Source: Pleurotus ostreatus/Saccharomyces cerevisiae fusant
Taxonomy: Eukaryota; Opisthokonta
Direction: 5' to 3'
Assembly (NCBI GenBank): GCA_024196135.1
Contig: JAMQCK010000004.1
Location: forward strand, 62,001 to 126,000
Length of the DNA: 64,000 nt
Shown here: in pieces, positions 1-12,478 of the stretch
Position numbering within the stretch: position 1 is the first letter of the stretch
How the letters are laid out: every line of letters starts with the position of its first letter
Made by a program: the position numbers and the translations under genes
Notes under the pieces: model-generated
Database searches by the model: none
Told to the model about the DNA's origin: nothing
The model's input: only the letters and a program-made list of their open reading frames with translations

Positions 1-2721
1 GTGCAATAACATGTGATCGTCAACTGAAGTCTGACCACAATCGACAGGGTGGGCGCAGGTCAACGTCCTTACCGGCTTCGTGGTCTTCTTCTGTAAGTAT
101 CATCCTTCGCCAACTTCGCGCGCTCTACTAACCCTCTCGCAGGGATCGTCACGCCTGGACTGTACTTCACAAATACGTGGTACTCGCAGTACATGCCGTA
201 AGCCGCCAGCCTTGGTCTTTTACTGACTTTGCGAACGTTGCTCATGTCTTTCGTCTCCAGGCTCGCTTCATCCGCGTCCTTCGACAATACGGGGCAAGAG
301 TACGACTTGACGCGCATTCTGACCCATGAGACGGCGCTCAACAGGACGGAGTACTCGAACTATAGCCCCTTGTTCATATCGTGCGTCAATGGCTCTGATA
401 TGGCATTTCGTGCTTGCTGACTGCCAGATGCAGGGCCGCGTTTGCTCTGGGATACGGGTACGTCGGTTCGTCGACTACAGTAACATTCGGTACTAACGCC
501 TCGCAGAACATCCTTCGCGTCCATCGCAGCCACCATTGTCCACGCCATCCTGTACTTCCGCAGGCCGATCATGAAGCAGTTTCGGCGATCTCTCAGCGAG
601 CAGCCCGATGTCCACGCCAGGCTCATGACGAGGTATCCGGTGCGTCCTTTCCGCATCCTTCCCCTGACCTTTTACTCACGAACGCTTTTCGTCTACAGCA
701 AGGTGACACTATGCCGCTTTCAAAGAGTCACTGACGCTTACCCTCTTTTGAAGTGCCCGACTGGTGGTTCCTGGTCATCCTCGCCGTCACTTTCACCTTC
801 GGCGTCGTCTGCATCGAGATCTGGCCGACTGAGCTTCCGGTCTGGGGTTACCTTGTCGCGCTGATGCTATGTGAGAGCCTCCCTTGCCCACTTCTTGTTT
901 CGCTATTGCTTACCCTGTGCTCAGCGTTCCTCTTCGTGGTTCCTGTCGGCATGATCCAGGCCGTGACGAACCACCAGGTCTCGTTAGGGTGCGTAAACTA
1001 CATGTTCTCCGAGCCCAAACGCTGACGACCTGCGCAGTATTATCAGCGAGCTTGTCGTTGGGTGCGTAAAGCCTGTGGTATGTGCCACTCTGGGAGGATA
1101 CTGACTGAAGGATAGCTACATGCTTCCGGGACGGCCAGTCGCCATGATGCTGTTCAAGACTTATGGTACGTCCAGCTTGCATTCGACGCTCTGGGCTTCA
1201 AATCTGACGAGTCTATAGGTTACATCGTACGCATATCCTTCGCCTGTGGATCCCTCGCTAACTTGGTGGGCGTAGGCGATGTCGAACGCGCTGGAATTCA
1301 CCCTGAACTTCAAGATCGGCCACTACATGAAGATCGTAAGCAGCTTAACGAAGCCCTATACGTAACAACGCTGACGTCGTGTCTATCCAAGCCTCCGCGC
1401 CCCATGCTTTGCGCACAGATGATCGCCACCGCCATCGCCGGTACCACGCAGCTCGGCGTACAAGAGTGGCTGTTCAGCAATGTGCCGTACGTGCGGATGT
1501 GCTCAACCGTTGATTGTTAACTAACGACGTTGTAGTGATATGTGCTCTCCCACGCAAGCGAGCGGGTGCGTTGCGTTGTGATACGCAGCGCCTCGACGTG
1601 TACTGATCCTCGATCTTCAGCTTTGTATGCCCTGATACGCAAGTGTTCGGCACGGCGAGCATCATTGTGTGTGGCTTTCCCAATCTTTGAACGCAGATGT
1701 TGATTTTCGACAGTGGGGCGTCATCGGTCCTGGACTGCAATTCTCGCCAGGAGCTATATATCAGTGAGTGCTCCTCCGAGTCTCACGCCCTGTGTTCTGA
1801 CCTCCTCCGTAGCTGTGAGTATTGTCGAAAGCTTTGCAAAGGCAACAAGCTTACGCGCGATTGACCATGAAAGCGCTGCTCTATTTCTTCCTTGTCGGCG
1901 CCTTGTGTCCTGTGAGTGTGCATCACGCCAGAACTTGCGTGTCCCTCACGCTCCTTCTAGATCATCACCTGGCTCATCACGAAGAAGTATCCCAGCAGCT
2001 TTGTTCGATATATCAAGTAAGCATCGCTGCTAAACCAGTTCGACTACGAAAAGCTGACCTATCTTTTAGCTTGTACGCGAGCCCCGTCCTGCATTTTCCA
2101 TCAGATTCTGACCGTTGTCAGCCCTCTGCTATTCGCGTCGTGCGACTACATCCCACCAGCTGGGGCCATCAACTACGTGCCTTGGGCTATTGTAGGCTTC
2201 GTCTTCCAGTTCGTCATCAGAAGACGATATTTCTCGTGGTGGACTAAGTACAACTGTGAGCTACGGTACCGCCACACTTCACGCCTTCTCTGACCCGTCC
2301 CCAGACGTGCTCTCGGCCGCGCTGGATGCGGGTACAGCCATCTCGGTCGTCGTGATCTTCTTTGCGTACGTGCATCGATGCATGAGACGAGAAAACGTCG
2401 CTAACTCACCTACAGACTTCAGTTCCCTATGAATGGCACGGTACGATGATCTGGTCTTCGTGATGTTCATACGCTTGACATGCGTCCCTAGCTCGGCTTG
2501 AATACAATCCAAGCGTGGTGGGGGAACTCGGTACGCCGTCCGACTAGCCCTTCGTCTGATAAGCACTAACGCGGCTTGACAGGTCCCATACGCTGGGGCT
2601 GACTACGCTGGTGTGCCCTTGAAGACATTGGCACCGGGCGAGACATTCGGGTAAGAGAGTCCAGCTATGGAATATCCAATTGAGGTCTAACGCGCTGGTC
2701 TATAGCCCGAAAACGTGGTAG
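1..2721 (+). CDS. Oligopeptide transporter, OPT family (5' end outside window)
   Basis: The C-terminal part of an OPT/Isp4-type proton-coupled oligopeptide transporter of the plasma or vacuolar membrane. Exons joined across short introns give family-typical segments: FDNTGQEYDL, a LSEQPDVHARLM stretch, PDWWFLVILAV followed by EIWPTELPVWGY, GMIQAVTNHQ, GRPVAMMLFKTYGY, GVQEWLFSNVP, FGTASII, GAINYVPWAIVGF, FSWWTKYN and a terminal FGPKTW before the TAG. Several are hydrophobic membrane helices. The gene is cut into more than ten small exons, including a likely 4-nt microexon at 699-702. The reading frame enters from the left edge, so the start and N-terminal helices lie outside the window. I found no unavoidable break, but the splicing around 2020-2110 is uncertain. 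Family assignment is firm; the substrate cannot be told from sequence. Confidence 0.9.
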
Positions 2722-4430
2722 ACTGCGCCTCGGACATGTTGTTGTTGTATAGTATCTGACTGGTGTGGATGGGGATGCCGCGCCTGTGGCGGTCTATGTA
2801 TTGTGATGATCTGTTGTCGATCTGTAGCTTTCCTGGATGTAGCCTACAGCTAATAGATAGAACATGCTACGTAGCCATCGGACCTCGTCTCGTTTGACAG
2901 TCGTGGGGAGAAGCAGTTCACTCTGAAGGGACGCATCGTATGTTCAGGCCGCTCCACGCATACGATCTCTGTCAAGGATGGCTTCCATGCACGGTTCGTC
3001 ATGCACCCCTCCATCTATACGCATGCAATGTATCATCGAACAACAGCATTACATGCTCTCGACTGTATACCTGGATATAAGAACCGTAGCGTACCTCGCT
3101 CAACAATAGAATAAAGACAGAACCAGCCAGAAAACGGATAAGCACCGCGACCTCTAGGGCCAGTCATAGACAAGAAGGTTAGGCACAAATAGAAAAACGA
3201 TCCAAGTGAAGGGGTGTGTGCGGGATATATACGTGACTTGCGCGGGATGTGGGGATGTATGTATACTACACGAGATGAACTGAGCATGAATGGGAAGGAC
3301 ATCGACGAGCTGAGCTGACGGGCAGATGGTAGTGCGAATGGAGTGTCTAGACAGCGGCGCAAGCGCGTGCGTGATGGGCGGAGAAATACGACGAAAAAGA
3401 GGCCATAAAGGTCGGACGACGATCGACGACGAGCCACGGCGAGGCGCACGGAGTGTCGGGACTGGGCGGTCGCCAGCACGACTCCGTTGACCACCCACAG
3501 GATGCGGGCGGGATCCCGCGCAGGTTCCTACTGAATTCACGGACCCATACGAGGCTCGTCAACACACACGACGGATCCCACGCGCCCTTGAACCTGATTC
3601 GCCCGTCGATGACCTGAACGCCGCCGACTCCGCGTGCGCGTAGCACCACCTCGGCCTCCACCCACCACCCAACCTAAATCCACCCCATCACAACATGATT
3701 GCGCGGATCTGCCAGCGGCGTGAGCCCACAACTCGCGCCAAGCAGGCAAGCAGTACGGGGAACAGCTGCTGCCAGCCAAGTATCGAAGAAGACAGGCACT
3801 CACATTCGAACTGATGATCGAGCTGTGTGCCGGGGACGAACAAGGCGTGTGTGAGCGCCATTTCGGGTGCGCGATGGGTCCGCGTGAGGAGAGCGAGGGT
3901 GGTTCGCGTCCAAGGGTGGGCGGGCAGGGTCCATTTCGCGTCCGCGCGGGGGTAAGCGAAATCCATGATTGGCGGGGAGCGAGCGAGCATCGGACCATCG
4001 CGTCGAACATTGATTCGCCCGGGCGGAGTTGATTCCATGCATCGTCGGTTTGTTCGTTTATTTGGCGGGCGGCGGCGGCGCGACGGGCGAGCGGATAGGT
4101 TGAGCGTGACCACCGATTCCATTCGTATTTGCAGGACCGTGACCGAAGCGAGCACCAGGCGGGGAAGCAGGCAGGATAGACAGAAAAGCACGTTCAGAAC
4201 ATCGTTCAAACGGCAGCAAGAGGATAGAATAAGATAGACACGGAACCCAAATGGCGAACCAAAAATCCTGATGAATGGGCGAATAATATATGTGTATGTA
4301 GATCACAACAGAATGTGCCGGGGACGGGAGGGTGGGAGAGGGAGTAGGGTGTGTCGGTGCGGAGGGCGAGCTGTGATCGCGGTGTCGCAACAGGCGATCA
4401 GAGGGAGGCATGGATGACCATGGTCCAACT
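2722..4430. other. Intergenic, 1.7 kb, no gene recognised
   Basis: This lies between the convergent 3' ends of the OPT gene and the G-alpha gene. Overlapping minus-strand frames of 80-170 codons exist, but they resemble no known protein and are low-complexity Arg/Ser/Pro-rich, as expected from chance reading of GC-rich DNA. It may hold 3' UTRs or a non-coding transcript. Confidence 0.5.
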
Positions 4431-6650
4431 CTAGAACAGCGCCGCGGTCTCGAGATTGGATCGCAAGACGATACTAGGTGGACGAGATCGTTTCAGCGCA
4501 CGTCCAGCGGAGGGACCGAACACTGTAGCAGAGCACCGGGGAAGGCTTGGAACGGAGGCGCACGCCAAAAGGGGGAAGGAAAAAGACAAAAAAGAGAAAA
4601 GAACAAGACTCACTCTGATGACGGGTTGCGATAAAAGAGGGAAAAGGCACCAATTAGCTTTCTATCTTTGACTGGCATTCGAAGAATACTTACCTTCGAC
4701 CGCGGCCATGACCACTCTCAACATTGCTGTGTCCGTAGCGGTTGTGATGCTGAGTTGCGACCAGCCAAAGTTGGTCCAAGTGTGCGATGATGTCATTGGT
4801 TTGACACGTGCAAAGTCACGCGACAGTCACGAGCACAATGTTCGGATTTGCCCAATATCCGAGAGACGCGTGTAGAAGAGTGAAGGGAGAGGTATGCGGG
4901 AAAGAAGGGAGAATTCGTCAGCAGTTTATCCCACTCTCCGGCGGGGAAAACCACGCACTGTATATATATTTCCCGCTCTTTATTCCGGCCGGCCTTCTGG
5001 GCCAATTTGGCGAACCGCTTCTTGAAGTAGTCGCGGCCGGCACGGACATCCCCGGGTTCGCCTTCGTAGTCCTGGGTTCCAGGTCAGCATATTGTTGCAG
5101 TGTACTAGTGAGCGTTGTGTATAGCAGTGACACAGCGAGGAAAACGGTCCGCGTGAGATGTGTGAGGAAGTTAGACAATTGAATAGAACAGTGGCGATAA
5201 TTCGGAGTGATAGAAGAAGGGTCGTGGAATTGGAGTGCGAGATATTCGGGGGCTCAAGAACGCCGCGTCGGAGGAAGAGAAGCTGCTCGAGTGACGGCGG
5301 GGAAGCACAAGCGCCCAGTCGTGATGCGGCGCTCGACGTGTCAGGCAGGATGTACGTGATTGAGGAGGCAATGAACGTGGAGGAGGGTGAATGCAGCGAG
5401 CGGCCTTCGGGCAGAAGGGCAGAGAGCATACGCACTGGGAAAAAGTTTTTAATATCTGAATGTGGAATCTTGCGTTGGAAGAGGTCGTTCTTATTCAAGA
5501 AGAGTATCTGCGAGGAAGTCAGTGACCTTTCCACCAATTCTACCGAGACACGCACGATGGAGGTCTGCTTGAACCATTGCGAGTGACATATTGAATCCCA
5601 TATTGTCATCGCGTCTTGCATTTGGTTCTATAACGCCGTCAGCCACGCCGTCACCCCCGCTCCCGCGTTCTGCGCGAAGTCCGAACTCACCGCATCCTTG
5701 TCCTCCACGAGACACTGGTCATATCCGCTCAAGCTGACGAGGAAGAGAATACTCGTGACGTCCTGGAAGCAGTGTATCCACTTCCGTCGCTCGCTCTTCT
5801 GCCCGCCGACGTCGACCATGAGCATCTCGTGGTCCCGCAGCGAGAACGTCGTCTCGGTGATGCCTATTGTCCGCGCGCGACACTGGATGATGTCCTGCTC
5901 CGTCGGCACGTATGCGGGGTCGAACAGCCGGTCTAGGTCCGAGAAGAAGTACAGGAGGCTGGAGAAGGGAAGGGGAGGAAGGAGCTCAGCATAGAATCGA
6001 GGAAGGGATGCGTGGGGTGCGCCTCACTTTTCTGGCAGCGCCGCCTCGTTTCCGCGCTCCCAGGCCTGCTGCACCGCGGGGTCGTTCCAGAGGGACTTGA
6101 GCGGGCCGAGGAAGTCCATGGGGAAGGATTCGCCGTCGCGCAGGTCGCGCGCGTCCTCGACCATCTCGGCGTGCGGCAAGTTCTCGTCGAGCACCTGGAG
6201 GTCCATGTCCTCCATCGCCTCAAGCACGTACTTGAGCCCGCGCGTGAGGTTGTCGAAGACGAGCTGGCGATAGGACTCAATCTCTTGGGGGGAGAAGGGC
6301 AGCTTGTGGATGAGGCGCATTTGCTGGGGAGGGGCAGAGTTAGTTGGGCGCGTCGACGCGTATGCGGGGGAGCGTGGCGCGCACCTTGAGGATTGTCGAC
6401 TTGCCCGAGTCACCGGAGCCTAGTAAAAGGACCTGGGGACATATCAGCAAGGTGAAGAGGTACTAGTGGAGTCGTGTACGCACCTTGACTTGGTGCTGCA
6501 TCTTGACCTTCGCCTAAAAACTTGTAAGCAACAGTCCACGTCCTGTGGCTGAGCACGCACCTCCTTGAGCTGCTTCTCCGCCTCCCTGTGGAGTGCCTTG
6601 TCCCGCTCGCTGACCTCGACCCCTCCCGAGGAAGAGATGCAGACGCCCAT
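4431..6650 (-). CDS. Heterotrimeric G-protein alpha subunit
   Basis: GTP-binding alpha subunit that couples membrane receptors to cAMP or MAPK signalling at the inner plasma membrane. The start at 6650 gives MGVC, a myristoylation/palmitoylation-type N-terminus. Exons in order carry the P-loop GSGDSGKST, the helical domain ([10 protein letters not shown] onward), switch [11 protein letters not shown], the G3 box [12 protein letters not shown], the G4 box NKND and the G5-like TTATDT. Most introns are about 50 nt; the one before TTATDT is about 200 nt. Departures from the usual fungal Gpa sequence are Asp for Glu in the P-loop, RTIGI for RTTGI, TTAT for TCAT and an insert after [10 protein letters not shown]. 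The last exon ends with a typical alpha-5 helix ([13 protein letters not shown], stop at 4431), but the strongest splice leaves it one base out of phase. An acceptor at 4522 restores the frame with about 17 extra residues. It is probably one of the divergent paralogues common in mushrooms. Confidence 0.9.
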
Positions 6651-8003
6651 GGTTGCGGAGGGTGGGGATAGGGGGGATGGTGGTCGGGAGCAAGGGGTGT
6701 TACTGTCTGAATCCGGCTTGGCTGATGGCCGCGCAAAAGGAGAGGAATTTGTCCAGGAATTATCTACGGGGACGAGGAATGTGTGGTGGTCCTGGAAGAG
6801 CTAGCCCGCCCGCGACGAAGAGAATAAGTTACGCTCGCCGCTCCTGACGACGAGGTCGAGGTTGAGCGCGTCGGGGACCTAGACTGGCCACTCATTTACA
6901 TACTCGCATCTTCTCACGCTCATTCCACCCGGTCACCGTTCGTTTTGTCACAGGTCTCGCATGGTTACCGGCTATCGTTATCCTCAGCGGCCATGTTCTC
7001 TCGCTCGTGAAGCACTTCCTTCCTTGTACTGCTTCGCAAGTTCTGCTTTCCCTCCTCGAACTACTTCCACCATCCACCACCCAAACCACCGGAAGCACCT
7101 CCTGTCCCGCGGCAAGACCCCGCCCATTTGTAGCCCCACCACGTTCCAGAAACGGGAGATGGAATCCGGACACCGGTTGCCCCGCACACAAGGCCCCTGG
7201 ACCCTGATCTCCTCCCTCGTGGCCCGACATTGCCTCCCTCGTGTCTCTGTGCATTGGACCCACACAGGTTCATTGTGCGCTAATCAAGCTAGGTGGACAG
7301 TCTATCAGCACACCGTGCCTCGTATCCAGCGGCGAAACTCCATTTGGTCTGTCATTGGGTACAGGTGGGCTTCAAGCATTGGTCTCTCAAGTCAAGCTTT
7401 AGGCGCGGTTATGCGCCACCCGGCCAATGCATTTGTCGGTCGCGACATACGCGTGTCCTCGTTCCTCTCTCCAAGCAAGTGTTATCTGAGACCGACATGA
7501 CGAGCTTGTTGACTAGCTCGTCGCCACCCATGATCAGCCTCCCCTGTTCCCGTTGGTTAGTCTCTAGTCCGAAAGATAGTATCCTTCCTCGAACATCGGC
7601 CTGTCAACGACTAGGGATGGACGCTCAATTGACCCATCGACATAAGTTACATGCCATGTAAATACACCCTTGTAGTACTGTAGATCAAGAGCCCGAATAA
7701 TTAGCGTGAAAACATGCAGATACATGAGCGAGCAGGACCGTTGATGCGCGGTATGCTCAAACGAGGCAATGGATTTACTGTCAGTGATAGGCGAGTGGGG
7801 ACTGGGGTTCGCGAGCACTGTTACGATGAAACCCTGGGATTAGCGGTGAATAGACCACTGAGTGTACTGTATTGCTCCAGTGAAGGTCGACACAGGAGTC
7901 AACGGCACCCCACCGCAGCGAGTCTCGTAAACCCCCGCCGCCCGTCGTCGAAGCCGTAGTCGCATTCAGTCGCTCCCCAAGCGCTCTCCGTCGACCCTCG
8001 TCA
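6651..8003. other. Intergenic, upstream of G-alpha and downstream of the GtaA-like gene
   Basis: 1.35 kb that should hold the G-alpha promoter and the 3' UTR of the minus-strand glutaminase-like gene. A 179-codon plus-strand frame at 6961-7500 has no recognisable domain and uses Pro/Ser/Arg-rich codons typical of chance frames. No RNA gene or repeat was seen. Confidence 0.45.
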
Positions 8004-11000
8004 CTATGCCGCATGCCGGTACTCCGGCGGAGGAGCCTCATACGCGTCGTCGTGAGGAAGCTGCGCATCGGTATGCGGCAACGATGCGCTTGACTGGGGC
8101 ATCGGCGCGGCTGTCTGAGGCGCGCCCGACTGAGGCGACGTCGGCGACTTGGCAGAGGTCGGCGAGGCCATATTCGTCGGCGACAACGGGCCCCCAGCAC
8201 CCGAGCTCTGCGCCCCACTCGACGAGCTCGCCCCGTTGCTCACCGACGACGGCGGGCCCCCACTGAACGGCACACCACCAACACCCGCGCCATACCCCGC
8301 GCCATACGCCGACGACACCCCGCTCGTCGCGTTGCTCGCCGCCCGCAACCTCCGCTTCTCCTCCATCGCGCTGACGAAGGGGCGCGCCTCGGTTTGGGGT
8401 TGCGCTTGTCCCTGCGCCGCATCCACCGCGACCCAGCTGCCCCTCGACGAGTCCGGTTGAGCATACGGGCCACCGGGCTGCTGCGGCTGAACGCCCGAGT
8501 ACTGCGCGCCCGGATACACCACCGCGGCGAGACTGTACCCCGGGACGGAAGCGAAGCCTGGCTGGCCGGGTTGAGGTTGATAGCCTTGGGAAGCTTGACC
8601 GGCCACGTACGGCTGCCCAGGGACGTACGACGCGCTGGCGCCTTCGTAACCGTAGAACGGCTTGATCTCCTGCGGCGTCGCGCCCCTGCGGCCCTCCGTG
8701 AGGTCGTACATGCCCTCGGGCTTGCCACCCGCGCGTCGGCGGAGGAAGAACCAGACGGCGCCGCCGACAATTGCGATGAAGGCGAGGCCTCCTACGATGC
8801 CACCGGCGATGGGGCCTGCGACGGATTTGTGTTTGCTGGAGGAGGGTGAGGTGGGAGAAGCGGAGGCGGGCACGGTGATAGTGGTTGTGGACAATCTGTG
8901 AAGAGAGTGATCAGTACTTGTGTCACTCAAGCGTGCTATGCGTGAAGACTGACCCTAGAGCCAACGCCGCGAACATTGCGCCCTGGGCCGGGCTTGCCTG
9001 GCCGCTTGCCTGCACGCCCGTCGTGTCGTCGTAAGCCGCCGGGAAAGCACCTGCGAGCGTCTTGTTTGACGCGCGAGTCCATACAGGTTCGATGAGCGCA
9101 TCGCGTAGATCCGAGTCACTGTCAGGGAAGGACGCCGCAGTGAGAAGGGTCCAGTCTAGAGTATATACGAGTCAGCTGGATGCAGATTTTGCTGATGGCC
9201 TTCAAGCACATACCCGAACGCGCCACAGACGACGAGCCATCGAACGAGATGCCGAACGCAGCTTCCACGCCTGTAGCAGTGTATGCCGACTTGAGTGTTG
9301 CGTATGCCTATGGAAACGACCAAGTGCATCAGCGATAAGCTCTTTCAACAAAACCACCTCACGCACATCATCCGGAACCATCTCACTCTTCATTAACCTA
9401 TCTGCGAATAAATTATACATGAGACCCGTGTGCGACGGGTCCGCCAGGTTGTTGCTCTGCAGCTCGTCCGCCCAAGTGTCGATCATCGAGGTCGCGTTGT
9501 TCTAGAGCTTGAGTTAGCTTTGAAGAGCAAGAAGACCTTGGGTGGCAGGCACGTTTGGGCAGACATGGCGTCGGATAGCTACGCACCGAGTAGATCGTCG
9601 CATCGTCCAACTTCTGAACCGCGGTGCTGATCCCTGCCATGGCTTGCAAACCTATGATACCCTTGAGAGCCAGGTTCGCATTATCCGCGCCGTCCGCGCC
9701 GCCGGGGAGTTTCCTGGTTGTTCATGGTCAACACTTCATGATTAAGCACATGACGAGATCAACTCACTGCGATCCGGGCGGGCTTGCCGCGTTCAAGACG
9801 AGGTAGTCAGCCCAGCCCTTGAAGGTGTCGTACTGTATGAGAAACTATCGTGAGTGCTAGCCTGCGACAAAAGGATGGTCTTACATATTTTCCGAGCAGA
9901 GTACCATCGCCGGACATCTGAGCCTGCGAGAAGGCCATGATGAGCATGTCCCCGCAGGCCTCGACCGCAAGGGAGGATCCAGGCGACTTGTTGCCAGTCG
10001 CGGAGGGGTACGATGTGCCTAAGAGCGGTTTGCATGAACGAAGGAGAGCGTCGGGAGACACGCATGCTACGCACCCAGGTCAGGAGCCGCAAAGTCCTTG
10101 GTGTAGACATTTGATGACTGGAAGCGGAGCAGAGGCTCCAGGAGGTAGCCTGCCCACGTCGCATTGACATACAGGAATGCTGGCCAGGAGGCATATAGGG
10201 TCTCAACAGCGTTGACGCGCCTGAGTAGAGACGTCAGGATTTCGACCTTCGCAGCCATGAAACGGTGATGGAGGAACGCACTCTGAGTCTCCCGACTGCT
10301 TCATGAACGCCAGTACATCGCTAGCATCATAGCCGTTGTCTCCTTGCGGCACGGTGAACTCGGCACCAGCGAACGTCTGGCGGGTACCCAGGGCGATCAG
10401 ATCAGCGTAATTGGAAGACACGCTCCCAGCCGCGCTCATGATCTTCGAATCGAAAGAGTCCGCGCGAGTTGCAGCATCATCATAGTCGGCGATGAATGCC
10501 TCAAACTACGCTTCCAGGTCAGACTCCAAGTCGGATGTTTCAGCTTCGAGAACACGCACCGCATCGTCCGCGTTCGAGTACTCCGTCAAGTAGTACGGGT
10601 ACCGCCCCTCAGAGTTGGACCCCGAAGTGTACTGGACGACAGGGCTCCGTGCCAGACCCATCGCCCACACTGCCTCCTTTGCGTTATCATCGACGTCGCC
10701 CAGGTCCCACGAGAGACTGAACACCGGCCAGCGGTCCTGGATTGCGCGATGCGCATCGTCGCCCTCATCTAACAGAGACCCGGACTTATTGAACTGCCCG
10801 CGCACGTCGTCGGCAAATCCGCTTTGCCACGTGAGCGCCGAGGCCTTCGCCATGCCAAAGTAGAGCGTCGCGTCCTCGGCAATGTCGCTCGTCTCGGCCA
10901 TGGAAGTGGGCGAGACAGGCGCGGCCTTGTGGTAGATGGCGCTGGCAGCGGTGGTCTCGGACCAAGTGATTAGGGTGGAGAGGTCGGAGGAGAGCCATTC

Positions 11001-11572
11001 GCCGGTCACGTCTGAGTAGAGCTCGACGGAGTGGGACGAGCCGTCAGTGGAGGCGGCCTTGACGGACATGTAGACGAAGGGCATGGACTGCTTGACGAGG
11101 TCATCGGGCTGGAGGGGCAGGTGAGCACGACGGTAAAATGGGGCAGACTGTACGCGCACCTCGATTGGACTAAGCCAGGTCACTGTGAGCTGAACGGGTC
11201 CCGCTTGAGAGGTTTGGATGGTCCGCGATGGCGTAACACGCCAGACTTGGGACGTTGTCGCGTTTGCGAATGGTGTTCCTGTGTACGTGTAGACCGTGCC
11301 GTCCACTCTGACATAGCCCGCCCACGCGAGGATGTGATCCTGCTCGCTGTCAATAAACGCACGACCTAGAATCCACTGCAACGCACCGCTGCACCGAAGG
11401 GGGAGTCCGCCCAGGTCGTTGTGTCGCTTCGTACCCATGCATTCAAGTGGGGAGTCCGTACGGCCAGAGGCAGCCAAAGCGGTGTAAAACCTGCCGAGGA
11501 TTGCTGGGACGCAACCCCCGTGACGAACGATAGCGTGCAGGCTAAGCACCACAGGGCAGCTCGCATCTTCAC
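8004..11572 (-). CDS. GtaA-type glutaminase-like protein with C-terminal membrane anchor
   Basis: Resembles fungal extracellular glutaminase GtaA (DUF5127, DUF4965 and DUF1793 regions), which deamidates glutamine outside the cell. The ATG at 11572 starts a secretion signal (MKMRAALWCLACTLSFVTG). It is followed by the early PLAVRTPHLNAWV motif, AWAGYVRVDGTVY, a central domain, then MLIMAFSQAQMSGDGTLLGKY, NLALKGIIGLQAMAGIS, SHTGLMYNLFADRL and GAMFAALAL, all landmarks of the family. After this comes a Ser/Thr-rich linker, one transmembrane helix (about 25 hydrophobic residues with IAGGIVGGLAF), an RRR stop-transfer and a Pro/Gln/Gly/Ser-rich cytoplasmic tail of over 200 residues. Enzymatic domains would face the outside. 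Introns of about 50 nt break the region 8900-10510. The first intron, near 11360-11430, is hard to place: the consensus sites imply a very short intron or a frame problem. Glutaminase activity is inferred from family only. Confidence 0.82.
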
Positions 11573-12085
11573 TGCGAACGGCGTAAGTTATCGTGCACAG
11601 CACGATGGGAAGGAAGGATGGAGTACGAACACTTTGCACAGCTGGGCTCAGTCGCCGATGTAGAAGGCGAGAGTCAAGAGGCGACCCTGATTACCCATCA
11701 GATTATGGGCGCTGGTCGAGTTGCTGATGGGGCGCTAAAGTTGGCTGTAAGCGCCGGGAGTCCCCAATTCCTCGGGCCTCCAGACAGGCACCGGAAGTGC
11801 TTCGGTATGTAGCGGGTATCGTCGGCCTGCCGACTGAACGCGTTCGTAAAGCATGGTCGCTGTCGTAGACATTCCTCAGCGGATAGAACGTCCGTTCTGA
11901 GCATAGATCCAGACAGCCGCCGTGCGGAAGCCCGAATTTGTGACCTGGAAGATGCTGCAATGAATTCGAGGAGGAGACGTGTGACGGCGTTTTTGATGTG
12001 ACTCACCACCCCGTGATGAGATCACATCACACGTGCCAATCCCGAACTCGCCTTGCGCCACCATCATTATCATTACTCAACTCTC
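11573..12085. promoter_or_regulatory. Divergent promoter region, GtaA-like gene / APC11
   Basis: About 510 bp separates the head-to-head starts of the minus-strand glutaminase-like gene and APC11. It must carry both promoters. I saw no clear TATA box and no gene within it. Confidence 0.5.
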
Positions 12086-12478
12086 ATGAAGGTCAATATT
12101 AAGAACTGGCACGCCGTCGCACAGTGGCGCTGGGATATTGGAAACGACGACAGTGAGGACGACGTATGCGGTATCTGCCGTGTTCCCTACGAAGGCTGCT
12201 GCCCTGCGTGCAAAATGCCTGGCGACGACTGTCCATTGAGTAAGTCCTATATATCCAACGTCCTCAAGTACGCTACTCACTGATATCAGTATGGGGCGAA
12301 TGCAGTCATGTCTTTCATATGCACTGCTTGCTGAAGTGGATCGGGACTGCGTCGTCGAAGCAACAATGCCCAATGGACCGACGACCTTGGGGTGGGTGCC
12401 ATTCGCACCAGTCTTTCCAGTTGTTTCTGAACTTCTTTCATCTCAGTGACTGCGGAGCGCAAGATAGGAAACAAGTAG
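12086..12478 (+). CDS. APC11: Anaphase-promoting complex subunit 11 (RING-H2)
   Basis: The catalytic RING subunit of the APC/C ubiquitin ligase, which recruits E2 enzymes and drives mitotic exit. Three exons (12086-12239, 12290-12391, 12447-12478) join in phase to a 95-residue protein, the usual length for the family. It begins MKVNIKNWHAVAQWRWD. The zinc-binding series is complete: CGICR, CCPACKMPGDDCPL, then WGECSHVFHMHCLLKW and QQCPMDRRPW, with WVTAERK at the end as in other fungi. The ATG at 12086 is preferred over an upstream in-frame ATG (12053) because orthologues start MKV. Near-identity to the conserved family leaves little doubt about the call. Confidence 0.96.

Noticed and set aside
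3033..4411. Overlapping minus-strand frames of 100-173 codons
   Set aside because: They overlap one another in several frames, have Arg/Ser/Pro-biased composition and resemble no protein; they look like chance frames in GC-rich non-coding DNA.
6961..7500. 179-codon plus-strand frame
   Set aside because: No domain, no splice partners, and competing minus-strand frames of similar length; likely random.
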